From the NCBI GenBank assembly GCA_934183165.1, contig CAKPRZ010000014.1, positions 1 to 26,312 on the forward strand: a stretch of 26,312 bases of DNA. The letters are read 5' to 3'. The position numbers were made by a program, and so were the translations under genes. The notes under the pieces are model-generated. The model saw nothing but the letters and a program-made list of their open reading frames with translations. It made no database searches and was not told where the DNA came from. This document shows, piece by piece, positions 13,905 through 23,089 of the stretch. How positions within the stretch are numbered: position 1 is the first letter of the stretch; every line of letters begins with the position of its first letter. Source of the DNA: an uncultured Bacilli bacterium (GTDB lineage Bacteria; Bacillota_I; Bacilli_A; RF39; UBA660).

Positions 13905-15508
13905 TATTTAATTTTTCCTTTATTTTGACGATATAATGATTTAAGATCTATTCCATATTTTTGTTTAAGGACTGTATTACTTACATTAATAATAGGATTT
14001 AATCTACGATTACCATTAGTGTTTTCTATAACAATAGGAATACCATTTTCAGTTAAATATTCAAAAAGTGTTCTTTGAAAGTTAACATTTCTTCTTAAGC
14101 ACCTGTTTGTTGCATATACTCCTACACCATATTCTTCTAATAAATCTAGTGATGGATCTATGTTCTTTATAGAAACATTAAAAATTCCTGGGGTTAATAA
14201 ATGAGAATATGCAGGTCTTTGTAGCCTTTTATTATGCAGAATTGCTTTTATATCATTTTTATTACTTTTCCAGATATTTGACGTTAATAAAGGTGCAAAC
14301 CTTGGGTCATTCCATTCTTCCATATCTAATATATCCTTTATTACAGTAGCGTTACTTTGCCAGATATTTGACGTTAGTAAGTGAGCAAATCTTGGCTCTT
14401 TTAATTTGTCTATTTTTAAGGTATCTTCAATATTCTTTACACTTGTTCCCCAGATATTTGATGTTAATAAAGGTGCAAACCTCGGATCATTCCATTCTTC
14501 CATTTCTAATATTGTTTTTATATTTTTATATCTACTACTCCAAATATTTGGCGTTAAAAGATGAGCAAATTTCGGGTCATCCCACTGTTTTAGTTTTAAA
14601 ATTTTTTTAACCTCATTTGCAGTAGTAGCCCAAATATTTGATGTTAATAAAGGTTTAAATCTAGGATCATTCCATTCTTCCAAATGTAATATGTCTCGTA
14701 CATTTTGAGCAGTACTCTGCCAAATATTTGATGTTAGTAAATGACTGAATTTTGGATCATCCCATTCCTTCATTTTTAAGATTTCATCTACATCAGTTGC
14801 ATTACTACTCCAAATATTTGATGTTAAAAGTGCTTTGAATCTTGGATTATCCCAACCATTCTCACCTAATATCATTTCAACTTCAGTAGATTGAGCGTTC
14901 CATATTGTTGATGTTAAAAGATGCGTAAATTTAGGGTCATTCCATATACTTAATCCCAAAATATTTTTAACATTTTCAGCAGAACTATTCCAAATTGTGG
15001 CTGTTAAAAGATGAGCAAATTTTGGATCATCCCACTCTTTCATCTTCAATATTGCTTTTACATCATTTAATGAGCTATTCCAAATATTAGAGGTTAATAA
15101 AGGTGCAAATTTTGGGTCATCCCACTCTTTCATGCCCAATATTTCAACAACATCATTATAACTACTATTCCAAATGTTAGATGTTAAAAGATGAGCGTAT
15201 CTTGGGTCATCCCACTCTTTCATTTTTATGATTTTTTTTACATCAGATGGAGTACTCTGCCAAATATTTGATGTTAAAAGATGAGCATATCTTGGATTAT
15301 CCCATTCTTTCATTTCCAATATAGCAACTACATCTGTTATATTACTATTCCAAATTGTCGATGTTAAAAGATGAGCGTATCTTTTATCTTTCCAATAAGG
15401 TAGATTTATCATGCCTTTTATCGTATCAATACCTTTTGTATATGCATGGCAGCTGATAAGTTCTGGATAGTCTTTTAAAATTTCATTTATAATTTGTTTC
15501 TTTGTCAT
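13904..15508 (-). CDS. Protein of 14 tandem 30-residue LLTSNIW repeats
   Basis: A 534-residue protein of unknown function. Residues about 41-460 are 14 repeats of exactly 30 residues with no insertion or gap. The consensus is roughly WDDPKFAHLLTSNIW then NSSxxDVxxILKMKE. The first (after an N-terminal cap) and last units are the most worn: LLTPGIFNVS closes the array. Each unit has space for two to three short helices, so an alpha-solenoid is likely; the spacing is reminiscent of mTERF-type repeats but the signature is different. A non-repeat C-terminal domain (about 455-534) carries RRNVNFQRTLFEYL and LKQKYGIDLKSLY. No signal peptide is seen. The start is the ATG at 15508, nine bases after AGGGAG. 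It has its own promoter and is coupled to the 87-residue gene. Confidence 0.85.
   Translation of the reverse strand: MTKKQIINEILKDYPELISCHAYTKGIDTIKGMINLPYWKDKRYAHLLTSTIWNSNITDVVAILEMKEWDNPRYAHLLTSNIWQSTPSDVKKIIKMKEWDDPRYAHLLTSNIWNSSYNDVVEILGMKEWDDPKFAPLLTSNIWNSSLNDVKAILKMKEWDDPKFAHLLTATIWNSSAENVKNILGLSIWNDPKFTHLLTSTIWNAQSTEVEMILGENGWDNPRFKALLTSNIWSSNATDVDEILKMKEWDDPKFSHLLTSNIWQSTAQNVRDILHLEEWNDPRFKPLLTSNIWATTANEVKKILKLKQWDDPKFAHLLTPNIWSSRYKNIKTILEMEEWNDPRFAPLLTSNIWGTSVKNIEDTLKIDKLKEPRFAHLLTSNIWQSNATVIKDILDMEEWNDPRFAPLLTSNIWKSNKNDIKAILHNKRLQRPAYSHLLTPGIFNVSIKNIDPSLDLLEEYGVGVYATNRCLRRNVNFQRTLFEYLTENGIPIVIENTNGNRRLNPIINVSNTVLKQKYGIDLKSLYRQNKGKIK
14129..15388. repeat. 90-base coding tandem repeat (14 units)
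   Basis: The DNA of the 30-residue array. Units vary at many third positions but conserve blocks encoding LLTSNIW. The period is exactly 90 bases throughout, so changes in unit number would stay in frame. Confidence 0.85.
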
Positions 15509-15531
15509 ACAACCCCACTCCCTGAGCACGT

Positions 15532-15560
15532 ATTATATCACAAAAAAGAGATAAAATCAA
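15532..15560 (-). promoter_or_regulatory. Promoter of the repeat-protein operon
   Basis: Minus-strand TTGATT (15560-15555) and TATAAT (15537-15532) are exactly 17 bases apart, 24 bases before the start codon. The -35 box lies in the loop and stem of the pheT terminator. Confidence 0.78.
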
Positions 15561-15573
15561 TTATTTATCTCTT
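15546..15573 (-). terminator. Terminator of pheST
   Basis: Perfect 10-bp arms 15546-15555 and 15564-15573 with an 8-base loop, then a six-base T-run on the minus strand. The stem begins just inside the end of pheT and overlaps the next promoter. Confidence 0.78.
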
Positions 15574-17939
15574 AGAGTAGCGTTAAGGTTATCTTCAACA
15601 CTATTAATTATTTTATTAAATACTTGCATTACTTCTTCTTCTGTTAGTGTTCTATTTTTATCTTCGAATTTTAATGAATAAGCAATTGACTTCTTTCCGT
15701 TTTCAACGTTTTCTCCAACATATACATCAAAAACATCAATGCTTGTCAATAACCTTCCTCCAGCTTTTTTGATTACTGCTTCAACAGTCTTTGAAGAAGT
15801 ATCTTTGTCAACTATAAAAGCTAAGTCTTTTACTATAGCAGGATATTTTGATATCTCTTTATATTTAATTGGTTTAACTTTTTTAGAAGTCAATTTATTA
15901 AGACTCATTTCACATACAAATATATTGTTTTTCTTAGATATACTTGGATGTACTTTTCCCAAATATCCTATTTCTTCTCTATCAACTAAAATAACTGCTG
16001 ATATACCTGGATGAATTCCATCTATTTTCTTTTCTACAAAGTCATATCTATTTTTTAAGCCTAAGTAATCTAAAATATTTTCAACGATTCCTTTTAATAC
16101 ATAAAAATCATCATTCACACTTACTTGATTCCAACCGTTATCTATTATTTTTCCTGTCATAGCTATAGCTATCTTAGTTTCTTCTACATCTCTATTATAA
16201 TATACATTTGCAATCTCATATATATTTACATCTTTAACTCCTCTAGAATGATTATACTCGATTGTTTTAAGAAGTGATGGAATTATAGTTTGCCTTATGT
16301 TCTTCTTATCATTACTCATTGGTCTTAGTAAAGAAATAGTTTCTTGGTTGCCATAAGTAAACATCGCTGAATCTTCATCACTAACTAATGTATAAGTTTT
16401 AACTTCATCAAGTCCTAAAGCTCTTAGCCTCTTAGAAATTAATTTTCTATATTTAACATTTCCTATATAATTACCACTTTTAGTTTTTCCAATTGGAAGT
16501 CTAGCTTCAATATTATCATATCCATACAATCTTCCTATTTCTTCTGTTAAATCTTGCTTGTGAGCTTCAACATCTAAACGACGATTTGGTATTTCTACCA
16601 CATATGAATTATTAACATATTCATAATTAAATCCTAAGTTGTTTAGGGATTTCTTTATATCATCATCGCTCATTTCGATTCCTAAGAATTTTTTTATATC
16701 TTCTCTTGTAACCGATGCTTTTTTCTCTTCTTTTTCTACTTTATCAATAGTAACAGTTCCTTCTAAAACCTCACCGCCTGCATATTTTTCAAGCAAATGA
16801 CAAGCTCTTTCTATTGCTAAAGATGTATATTCATAGTTTAATCCTCTTTCATATCTTAATGAGGCTTCACTTCTTAAATCTAATCTTAATGAAGTATAAC
16901 GTACATTTAAAGGATCAAATATAGCGGATTCGATGACAATATCTTTAGTATCATTATCAACCTCAGTATTAACTCCACCCATAACGCCCGCTATACAAAC
17001 AGGTTTTTCTCCATCTGTTATTAGAATATCTTCTGGTGTTAATTTTCTTTCCTTTTTATCTAGTGTTATTATCCCTTCATCCTGTTTAGCCATACGAACA
17101 ACTATTTTATCTCCTAGTTTATTTTTATCAAAGAAATGAAGAGGTTGTCCATATTCAAGCATAACGTAATTAGAAATATCTACTACATTGTTAATTGGTC
17201 TCATTCCTGCTGCTATAAGTCTGTTTTTTATAAATTCAGGGGAGTCTCCTATTTTAACATTTTTAACAACTTTAGCATTGTACATGCTACATTTATCTGT
17301 ATCAATAGAAATATCAATCATGCCTTTTACTGATTCGTTAATTGGACTAGTTGAAACATCTGGCATTTTAACTTTTCTACCTAAAACAGCACCAACTTCA
17401 TAAGCAAAGCCTATATGATTAGTACAATCTATATTACGATTAGGATTCAAGTCTAAATTATATACAGTGTCACTAATACCCATATAATCAAAAGGATCCA
17501 TTCCAACTGGAGCGTCATCATCAAGTTCATATATTCCTTTTTTATGGTTTTCTTCTGTTGCTTCTTCTAAGCCTAGCTCTGATAAAGCACATATCATTCC
17601 GTTGGATTCAACCCCTCTAATTTTACTAGGCTTTATTTCAAAATCACCTGGCAATACAGCACCTGGAAGTGAAACAATGACTTTTATTCCCGCTCTTACA
17701 TTATGAGCACCACATACGATTTGTTCTACTTTGTTTCCAACATCTACCTTACATACGTGTAGGTGATCACTATCAGGATGATTAACACATTCTAAAACGT
17801 GACCAATTACTAAGTGGTCAATCTTGTTAGTAATTACTCCTTCAACATTAACGCCTGCTTTAGTAATTTTATTAGCTAAATCTTTTAAATCAACTCCATT
17901 TAAGTCAATATAGTCTTTAACCCAATTCATTGATATCAT
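15561..17939 (-). CDS. pheT: Phenylalanyl-tRNA synthetase beta subunit
   Basis: A 793-residue subunit of the (alpha-beta)2 enzyme that charges tRNA-Phe. The N-terminal EMAP/tRNA-binding OB domain (about 40-150; VIGHVLECVNHPDSDHLHVCKVDVG in part) is followed by the B3/B4 editing domain (GMRPINNVVDISNYVMLE, about 245-265), the B5 domain, a catalytic-like core and the C-terminal ferredoxin-fold anticodon-binding domain (KYPAIVKDLAFIVDKD at about 700). Length is normal. I place the start at the ATG at 17939, ten bases after AAAGGAG; the earlier in-frame codon overlaps that site. It begins one base after the pheS stop, in one operon controlled by the T-box leader. Confidence 0.97.
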   Translation of the reverse strand: MISMNWVKDYIDLNGVDLKDLANKITKAGVNVEGVITNKIDHLVIGHVLECVNHPDSDHLHVCKVDVGNKVEQIVCGAHNVRAGIKVIVSLPGAVLPGDFEIKPSKIRGVESNGMICALSELGLEEATEENHKKGIYELDDDAPVGMDPFDYMGISDTVYNLDLNPNRNIDCTNHIGFAYEVGAVLGRKVKMPDVSTSPINESVKGMIDISIDTDKCSMYNAKVVKNVKIGDSPEFIKNRLIAAGMRPINNVVDISNYVMLEYGQPLHFFDKNKLGDKIVVRMAKQDEGIITLDKKERKLTPEDILITDGEKPVCIAGVMGGVNTEVDNDTKDIVIESAIFDPLNVRYTSLRLDLRSEASLRYERGLNYEYTSLAIERACHLLEKYAGGEVLEGTVTIDKVEKEEKKASVTREDIKKFLGIEMSDDDIKKSLNNLGFNYEYVNNSYVVEIPNRRLDVEAHKQDLTEEIGRLYGYDNIEARLPIGKTKSGNYIGNVKYRKLISKRLRALGLDEVKTYTLVSDEDSAMFTYGNQETISLLRPMSNDKKNIRQTIIPSLLKTIEYNHSRGVKDVNIYEIANVYYNRDVEETKIAIAMTGKIIDNGWNQVSVNDDFYVLKGIVENILDYLGLKNRYDFVEKKIDGIHPGISAVILVDREEIGYLGKVHPSISKKNNIFVCEMSLNKLTSKKVKPIKYKEISKYPAIVKDLAFIVDKDTSSKTVEAVIKKAGGRLLTSIDVFDVYVGENVENGKKSIAYSLKFEDKNRTLTEEEVMQVFNKIINSVEDNLNATLRDK

Positions 17940-17940
17940 G

Positions 17941-18987
17941 TTAATCACTCTCCTTTCTATCAAAAGTTGAATTAATTCTTAAATCATTTGTATAAAAAGT
18001 TCTTATATCAGTTATTCCATATTTAAGCATAGAAATTCTCTCTACTCCAAATCCAAAAGCAAAGCCACTGTATTTATTAGAGTCATAACCACAATTATCC
18101 AAAACGTGATAATGTACAACTCCAGCTCCACCGATTGTTATCCAACCGGTATTTTTACAGATATGGCAACCACTTCCACCACAATTAAAACAAGATATAT
18201 CCATTTCTACTGATGGTTCAGTAAATGGATAAAAGCTTGGTCTAAACCTTGTTTTAGAATTTTCACCAAACATTCTTTTAGCAATAACATCGAAGGTTCC
18301 TTTTAAATCGGCTAAAGAAATATCTTTATCAACTAATAGTCCTTCCATCTGCATAAATTGATGTGAATGAGTTGCATCGTCATCATCTCTTCTATAAGTC
18401 TTTCCTGGACAAATAATTCTAATTGGTGTCTTTTCTTTGTTATTTAACATTGTTCTAATTTGAACTGGTGAAGTTTGACTCCTAAGTAATAATTTATCAC
18501 CTTCTATGTAGAATGTGTCTTGAGCATCTCTTGCTGGATGACCTTTTGGTAAATTTAATAGTTCAAAGTTATATAAATCTTGTTCTACTTCAGGTCCTTC
18601 AACAACATCATATCCCATTGACATCAACAATTCCTCTAATTCTTCTATTACTTTCTCTAAAATATTAGGAGCACCAACTTTAATTTTTGTAGCAGGAAGT
18701 GAAATATCAATTTTTTCACTTGCTAATTTCTTATTAATAACTTCTTGTTCAAGTTTTTCTTCTAAAGCAGTTAATTTAAGACTTACTTCTTTTTTTAATT
18801 CATTAGCTATTTTCCCAATTGCTTTTTTATCTTCTATTGATAACTCTTTCATATTAGAAGTTAACTCTGTTATTAAACCTTTTTTACCTAAATATTTAAC
18901 TTTAGTATCATTCAATTTACTAATACTATCAATATTTTGCAAATCTTCTTCTAAATTTTTCTTAATTAATGTTATCTTCTCATCCAT
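17941..18987 (-). CDS. pheS: Phenylalanyl-tRNA synthetase alpha subunit
   Basis: A 348-residue catalytic subunit. It has an N-terminal coiled coil (about 1-90), class II motif 2 in the LRSQTSPVQIRTM and TYRRDDDDATHSHQF region, FRPSFYPFTEPSVEMD, and motif 3 in FGFGVERISMLKYGI. The bacterial CFNCGGSGCHICKNTGW insertion (about 272-288) carries four cysteines. The start has TAGGAGG nine bases upstream, directly after the leader terminator. Expression should rise when uncharged tRNA-Phe binds the T-box. Confidence 0.97.
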   Translation of the reverse strand: MDEKITLIKKNLEEDLQNIDSISKLNDTKVKYLGKKGLITELTSNMKELSIEDKKAIGKIANELKKEVSLKLTALEEKLEQEVINKKLASEKIDISLPATKIKVGAPNILEKVIEELEELLMSMGYDVVEGPEVEQDLYNFELLNLPKGHPARDAQDTFYIEGDKLLLRSQTSPVQIRTMLNNKEKTPIRIICPGKTYRRDDDDATHSHQFMQMEGLLVDKDISLADLKGTFDVIAKRMFGENSKTRFRPSFYPFTEPSVEMDISCFNCGGSGCHICKNTGWITIGGAGVVHYHVLDNCGYDSNKYSGFAFGFGVERISMLKYGITDIRTFYTNDLRINSTFDRKESD

Positions 18988-19002
18988 ATACTTTCCTCCT
19001 AA

Positions 19003-19221
19003 ATAAAAAGCATTCTATACTCTAAGGACGAATTAACCGTGGTACCACCTTAGTTTATAGAATGCTCTATACACTTATTTCTCTTAACGCGAGTGACGTT
19101 TATTATTAATAAAAACTATAGGGTGAATTCATAGGTATTTATTTGTTACATTTCACCTTCCGTAACTCTCTTTTAAATAAATATTATCTATTACTATTTC
19201 CTAATCTTCGTCTTTCAAACA
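19003..19221 (-). promoter_or_regulatory. T-box riboswitch of pheST (Phe specifier)
   Basis: A minus-strand T-box leader. The conserved T-box AAGGTGGTACCACGG lies at 19053-19037. The terminator pairs 19056-19066 with 19009-19019 (11 bp) and ends in a T-run; the T-box side can form the competing antiterminator. A TTC codon followed by ACC at 19127-19125 is placed where the Stem I specifier is expected and reads phenylalanine, agreeing with the downstream genes. Binding of uncharged tRNA-Phe would switch pheST on. Confidence 0.92.
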
Positions 19222-19226
19222 ACATG

Positions 19227-19255
19227 ATTATAACATAATTTAATCTTTATGTAAA
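19227..19255 (-). promoter_or_regulatory. Promoter of the pheST T-box transcript
   Basis: Minus-strand TTTACA (19255-19250) and TATAAT (19232-19227) are 17 bases apart. The -35 box overlaps the last codons of the DHH gene upstream. Confidence 0.75.
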
Positions 19256-20128
19256 ATTATTTAAGTATTTAAATACATCTTTTATAACTGTTTTTGCTCT
19301 ACTGGCTAAAAAATCATAATTAAATTTTATAATTTTATCATTAATTTTAAAAAATACCTTTGTATAATTATTATCTACATTCATCCATATACCAAGTATA
19401 TTTTTATTGGTATTTTTTATTTCATTGACAAAATCATTCATTCTTTTTTGATCTATATTTCTTACTTTAACAACACAACTTGAAAATTCAACATTATTAT
19501 ATTTATAATTTTTTTCTCCAATACTTAAAATATATTTCATACCTTTTTCAAAGTCAGGATTTATAAAATATTTGTCGAAGTACAATTGAACATTTTCCTT
19601 AAAGCCTAACGAATCAATTAAAGCTTGTTCTTCTTTTTTATAACGAGAATTTTTATAAAACATAGTATCATTTAATGTAGCCAAAAATATAGCATATTTA
19701 TCAGCTTTAGTAAATTCATAATTATCTTTAAAATAATCATATATATAAAGACTATTGCAACTATAATTATTTAATATAATGTTATTTAATTGTTTTGAAT
19801 CCTCATGATGATCCATTCCACCAACGATATTAGCATCGTACCCTACCGATTGTATAGGGTCATTATGATCTACAATAAAATAGTTATATTTTAGAATGTC
19901 TCTCTTTTTTATAACAACCGGAGTATAATCACTAATACAATCATTCAACATATTTAGATTATAATTATCAATATCATAATTACTATCAATTATTGAATAA
20001 TATGCTTTTATTCCTAAATTGTTAAATATCTTTGACATCAAAATGCTTGATACTATTGTATCTAAATCTGGATTACTGTGCCCAATTACATAGATTGGTT
20101 CTTTTTCTTTTAATTCTTTATAATTCAT
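19247..20128 (-). CDS. DHH-family phosphohydrolase, family II pyrophosphatase-like
   Basis: A 293-residue DHH protein. The motifs match manganese-dependent (family II) inorganic pyrophosphatases: GHSNPDLDT (16-24), VDHND (86-90) and GGMDHHE with DHH at 106-108. A C-terminal DHHA2-like half ends in SRAKTVIKDVF, which lines up with the SRKKQ segment of that family but lacks its second Lys and Gln. It might hydrolyse pyrophosphate or another small phosphate compound; the changed C-terminal motif leaves the substrate open. It starts one base after the frr stop with no clear ribosome site, so translation is probably coupled to frr. Confidence 0.75.
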   Translation of the reverse strand: MNYKELKEKEPIYVIGHSNPDLDTIVSSILMSKIFNNLGIKAYYSIIDSNYDIDNYNLNMLNDCISDYTPVVIKKRDILKYNYFIVDHNDPIQSVGYDANIVGGMDHHEDSKQLNNIILNNYSCNSLYIYDYFKDNYEFTKADKYAIFLATLNDTMFYKNSRYKKEEQALIDSLGFKENVQLYFDKYFINPDFEKGMKYILSIGEKNYKYNNVEFSSCVVKVRNIDQKRMNDFVNEIKNTNKNILGIWMNVDNNYTKVFFKINDKIIKFNYDFLASRAKTVIKDVFKYLNNFT

Positions 20129-20129
20129 A

Positions 20130-20675
20130 TTACACTGTTAATAGTTCTTCTTCTTTTGATTTTAAAATTGCATCGATTTTCTTGTTGTATTCATTTACTA
20201 AATTTTGTACTTCATTTGTTTGATGCTTTTCTACATCCTCAGGAAGTTCAAGGCGTTCTATGTCCTCTATTGCTTCTCTTCTAATATTTCTAATTGCTAC
20301 ATGTCCTTCCTCTGCCATTGCTTTTACTTGTTTAGTTAATTCCAATCTTCTATCTTCTGTTAAAACAGGAATTACAATTCTTATTGTTTCGCCATCATTA
20401 TTTGGAGTATATCCTAAGTTTGATTCAAAAATTGCCTTTTCAATAGCTGACAAGCAACTTCTATCAAAAGGTTTAATTTGTAATTGTCTTGCTTCTGGCA
20501 CTGAAATTGTTGCCAATTGTTTTAAAGGTGTATCAACACCATAATAAGAAACTACTACTCCATCTAAACTACTTGGATTAGCGCGTCCTGCTCTTACTGT
20601 TGTAAACTTCTTTTCAACTGAAAGAACAGCTTTATTCATTTTATCTTCTGTAATTTTTAATATATCATTATCCAT
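20130..20675 (-). CDS. frr: Ribosome recycling factor
   Basis: A 181-residue factor which, with EF-G, splits ribosomes after termination. The sequence is strongly conserved: TVRAGRANPSSLDGVVVSYYG (in part), PLKQLATISVPEARQL, the helical DRRLELTKQVKAMAEEG and VAIRNIRREA. The start is the ATG at 20675, ten bases after AAGGAG; a TTG one codon earlier is less likely. In many Firmicutes frr follows pyrH; that gene is not upstream here, where a lipid cassette lies instead. It has its own weak promoter. Confidence 0.97.
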   Translation of the reverse strand: MDNDILKITEDKMNKAVLSVEKKFTTVRAGRANPSSLDGVVVSYYGVDTPLKQLATISVPEARQLQIKPFDRSCLSAIEKAIFESNLGYTPNNDGETIRIVIPVLTEDRRLELTKQVKAMAEEGHVAIRNIRREAIEDIERLELPEDVEKHQTNEVQNLVNEYNKKIDAILKSKEEELLTV

Positions 20676-20697
20676 CAATCAATCTCTCCTTATCTAT

Positions 20698-20725
20698 ATT
20701 TTACTATATTTTCTAAAAAAGTAAA
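20698..20725 (-). promoter_or_regulatory. Probable promoter of frr
   Basis: Minus-strand TTTACT (20725-20720) and TAAAAT (20703-20698) are 16 bases apart, shortly before the frr ribosome site. Both boxes have one or two mismatches. Confidence 0.45.
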
Positions 20726-20777
20726 TAATAAAAAGAAAAGGCATACCACCTATTCTCTATTATATAATTTTTAGATA

Positions 20778-21374
20778 TTAATTCATTGCCTCATAATTTT
20801 TATTCTGTAATGAAAGAATTGCATTTTTTAATTTTTCTAATGCTTGATTAGTATCTTGATTTTTATCTACAATTATTGGCGTTCCAAATCTAACTATTAA
20901 ATTTTTACTTCTAAACTTAAAATCTCCATTAACCGCAAATGGTATAATTGGACAACCTGCTTCTTTAGCCATTCTTATTGCGCCTTTTTTAAATGGTAAT
21001 AATGCTTTTTTTGTCTTATTTCTAGTTCCTTCTGGAAACATACCAATGATACCACCATCATTTAAATATGACAATGCTACTTTTTTAGATGAACCATCAT
21101 GTTTATTTCTATCAACACTAATACAACCAGTTAATTTAAAAAACCATTTAAAATGCCCATCAAAATATTCTTTTTTACTCATCCAATGTATTGTTTTATT
21201 AACCGCTATTACAACAGGAAACTGATCCATAAAATGCCTATGATTACCACATAATATAAAAGGACCTTTTTTTGGAATGTTTTTTCTATCAACAATTTTA
21301 GGATTATAATAAAGTTTAAAAATTGGAGTTCCTAAAACTCTAAATACTTGATAAAACGGATTATCTAACCTCAT
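20778..21374 (-). CDS. PlsC-like 1-acyl-glycerol-3-phosphate acyltransferase
   Basis: A 198-residue acyltransferase of phospholipid synthesis, expected at the inner face of the membrane. The catalytic HX4D motif is NHRHFMDQF (about 44-52) and the phosphate-binding FPEGTRN is near 114-120; IIPFAVNG gives the closing motif. No clear transmembrane helix is seen beyond a mildly hydrophobic N-terminus. It overlaps the acyl-CoA ligase by 14 bases and is the last gene of the lipid cassette. A second PlsC-like gene starts the same cassette; which of the two is the main lysophosphatidate acyltransferase cannot be told. Confidence 0.9.
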   Translation of the reverse strand: MRLDNPFYQVFRVLGTPIFKLYYNPKIVDRKNIPKKGPFILCGNHRHFMDQFPVVIAVNKTIHWMSKKEYFDGHFKWFFKLTGCISVDRNKHDGSSKKVALSYLNDGGIIGMFPEGTRNKTKKALLPFKKGAIRMAKEAGCPIIPFAVNGDFKFRSKNLIVRFGTPIIVDKNQDTNQALEKLKNAILSLQNKNYEAMN

Positions 21375-23088
21375 CCTCTAACTCCTTATAATTAATTTTT
21401 CCAAACAATGTTTTAGGTAAACTTTCACGATATTCATATTCTTTTGGCCATGAAAATTTAGATAAATTTTGTTCGCATAATTCTTTTATTTCTTTTTTAA
21501 TCTTAATTGTTGGCTTTTCATCTGGTTTTAATACAATGAATGCTTTTGCAACTTTAACCTTATATGGATGTGGTATTCCAACAACAGAGCATTTTAACAC
21601 TTTTGGATGTCTTTCTATTACTTCTTCTATTTGAGCCGGATAAACATTATAACCACTAGAGATAATCATTCTTTTTAAACGCTGAGTAAAATAAATAAAT
21701 CCATCTGGAGCAATATAACCCATATCACCTGTATGTAACCAAACTTTACCATCATCATGAATTTGTAAAACCATATTAGTTTCCTTTTCATTATCAAGGT
21801 AACCAATCATAACTGTTGGTCCATTAACACAGATTTCTCCCTCTTCACCAAAAGGAAGCACTTCTTGTGTTTGAGGAACACATATGCAATAATTATTACC
21901 TGTCATTGGTACGCCAACACTTCCTGGCTTATTTACTCCATCTATTGTAAAGCAAGTAGCTGCCACTGACTCAGTCATACCATAACCTTTTCCAATTGAT
22001 ATTTGAGCACCATGCTGTCTTAAAAATGTATTAACTTTTTGCTCTAATGATTCAGTTAAATAGTCTCCACCACTAATAACATATTTAATAAAGCTAAGAT
22101 CTGCATTTTTAAAGTCATCATTAGAAATCATAGCTTCCCAAAGAGTTGGGACTCCAGCCAAAACATTAGGTTTATCTTTAATCATAATATTATAAAATCT
22201 TTTATTATCAAACTCTGGCATTAATATTACTTCTGCTTTTAAGGAAAGTGGTGTATGAACACAAACTCCTAAACCAAATCCATGAAATACAGGTAATATA
22301 GTAAGCATCTTATCACCTGCTTTTATTTTTTTTACATTAAATTTGCATTGTTGTGCCTCAGCATTAAAATTATAATTTGATAAAAGAATACCTTTTGGTA
22401 CACCAGTTGTTCCACCACTATGAAGAATTAAAGCAACATCTTCACTCTTCATATTATGGACAATACTTTTATTATAATTAATGCTTCTTAGTGCAAATTC
22501 ACTCCATCTTATGTAACTACGATCACTTAATTTTGGTTTTTTTATTTTATATCCCTTAGTAATCTGATATCCTAATCTAAGTAATTTAGGCATAGAATCT
22601 TTAGCTGATACAACAACAATTTTATGGACTAAGGTACTATCAATTATATCTTTTACTTTCGTATAAGCCATATCAATCATGATTAATACCCTTGACTTTG
22701 ACTCATTTAAATATCGTTTAATTTCTTCTGGCGCTGACAATGGATGAACCATATTAGCAACTGCTCCAATATTATTAGTAGCGTAAAAACTAATTACTGA
22801 TTCTGGAGTATTTGGCATACATATAGTAACAACATCACCCGGTCTTACTCCTAATGATAATAATGATCTGCTTATTTGTTCAACTTTATTAAAAAATTGA
22901 CCATAAGTAATCTTCTTACCAAAGTAATTAAGAGCTGTATAATTGTAATATTCCTTTCCTACACAAGACTTTAAAAAATTATAAATTGTTTCATCCGTAA
23001 TCTTTAATTTTTTTTCTTCTTTTGTGTAATATTGTACCCAAGGTGTTTTACTATTTTGTTTTTTTAGTAACTTATCAAATAAAGCCAT
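21361..23088 (-). CDS. AMP-forming long-chain fatty acid-CoA ligase-like protein
   Basis: A 575-residue member of the ANL adenylate-forming family that would activate a fatty acid through an acyl-AMP. The P-loop HSGGTTGVPKG is at about 223-233, YGMTES at 369-374, the AMP-binding HTGD at 452-455, and the C-terminal catalytic lysine in LFGKINY near 564. The Met start is at 23088, nine bases after GGAG and two bases after the upstream stop. It sits between two PlsC-like acyltransferases on one transcript, which suggests that activated acyl chains are passed straight to phospholipid synthesis, perhaps from host or diet fatty acids. Whether the acceptor is CoA or ACP is unknown; no carrier domain is present. 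Confidence 0.9.
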   Translation of the reverse strand: MALFDKLLKKQNSKTPWVQYYTKEEKKLKITDETIYNFLKSCVGKEYYNYTALNYFGKKITYGQFFNKVEQISRSLLSLGVRPGDVVTICMPNTPESVISFYATNNIGAVANMVHPLSAPEEIKRYLNESKSRVLIMIDMAYTKVKDIIDSTLVHKIVVVSAKDSMPKLLRLGYQITKGYKIKKPKLSDRSYIRWSEFALRSINYNKSIVHNMKSEDVALILHSGGTTGVPKGILLSNYNFNAEAQQCKFNVKKIKAGDKMLTILPVFHGFGLGVCVHTPLSLKAEVILMPEFDNKRFYNIMIKDKPNVLAGVPTLWEAMISNDDFKNADLSFIKYVISGGDYLTESLEQKVNTFLRQHGAQISIGKGYGMTESVAATCFTIDGVNKPGSVGVPMTGNNYCICVPQTQEVLPFGEEGEICVNGPTVMIGYLDNEKETNMVLQIHDDGKVWLHTGDMGYIAPDGFIYFTQRLKRMIISSGYNVYPAQIEEVIERHPKVLKCSVVGIPHPYKVKVAKAFIVLKPDEKPTIKIKKEIKELCEQNLSKFSWPKEYEYRESLPKTLFGKINYKELEDEVR

Positions 23089-23089
23089 T

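Noticed and set aside
14129..15388. Possible CRISPR array because of regular 90-base repeats
   Set aside because: The repeats are an open coding frame with no spacers, and the differences are mostly synonymous or conservative.
20704..20757. Short minus-strand frame of 16 codons (MPFLFIIYFF...) upstream of frr as a leader peptide
   Set aside because: The AGGTGG is too close to the ATG, and the frame overlaps the likely frr promoter; nothing else supports it.
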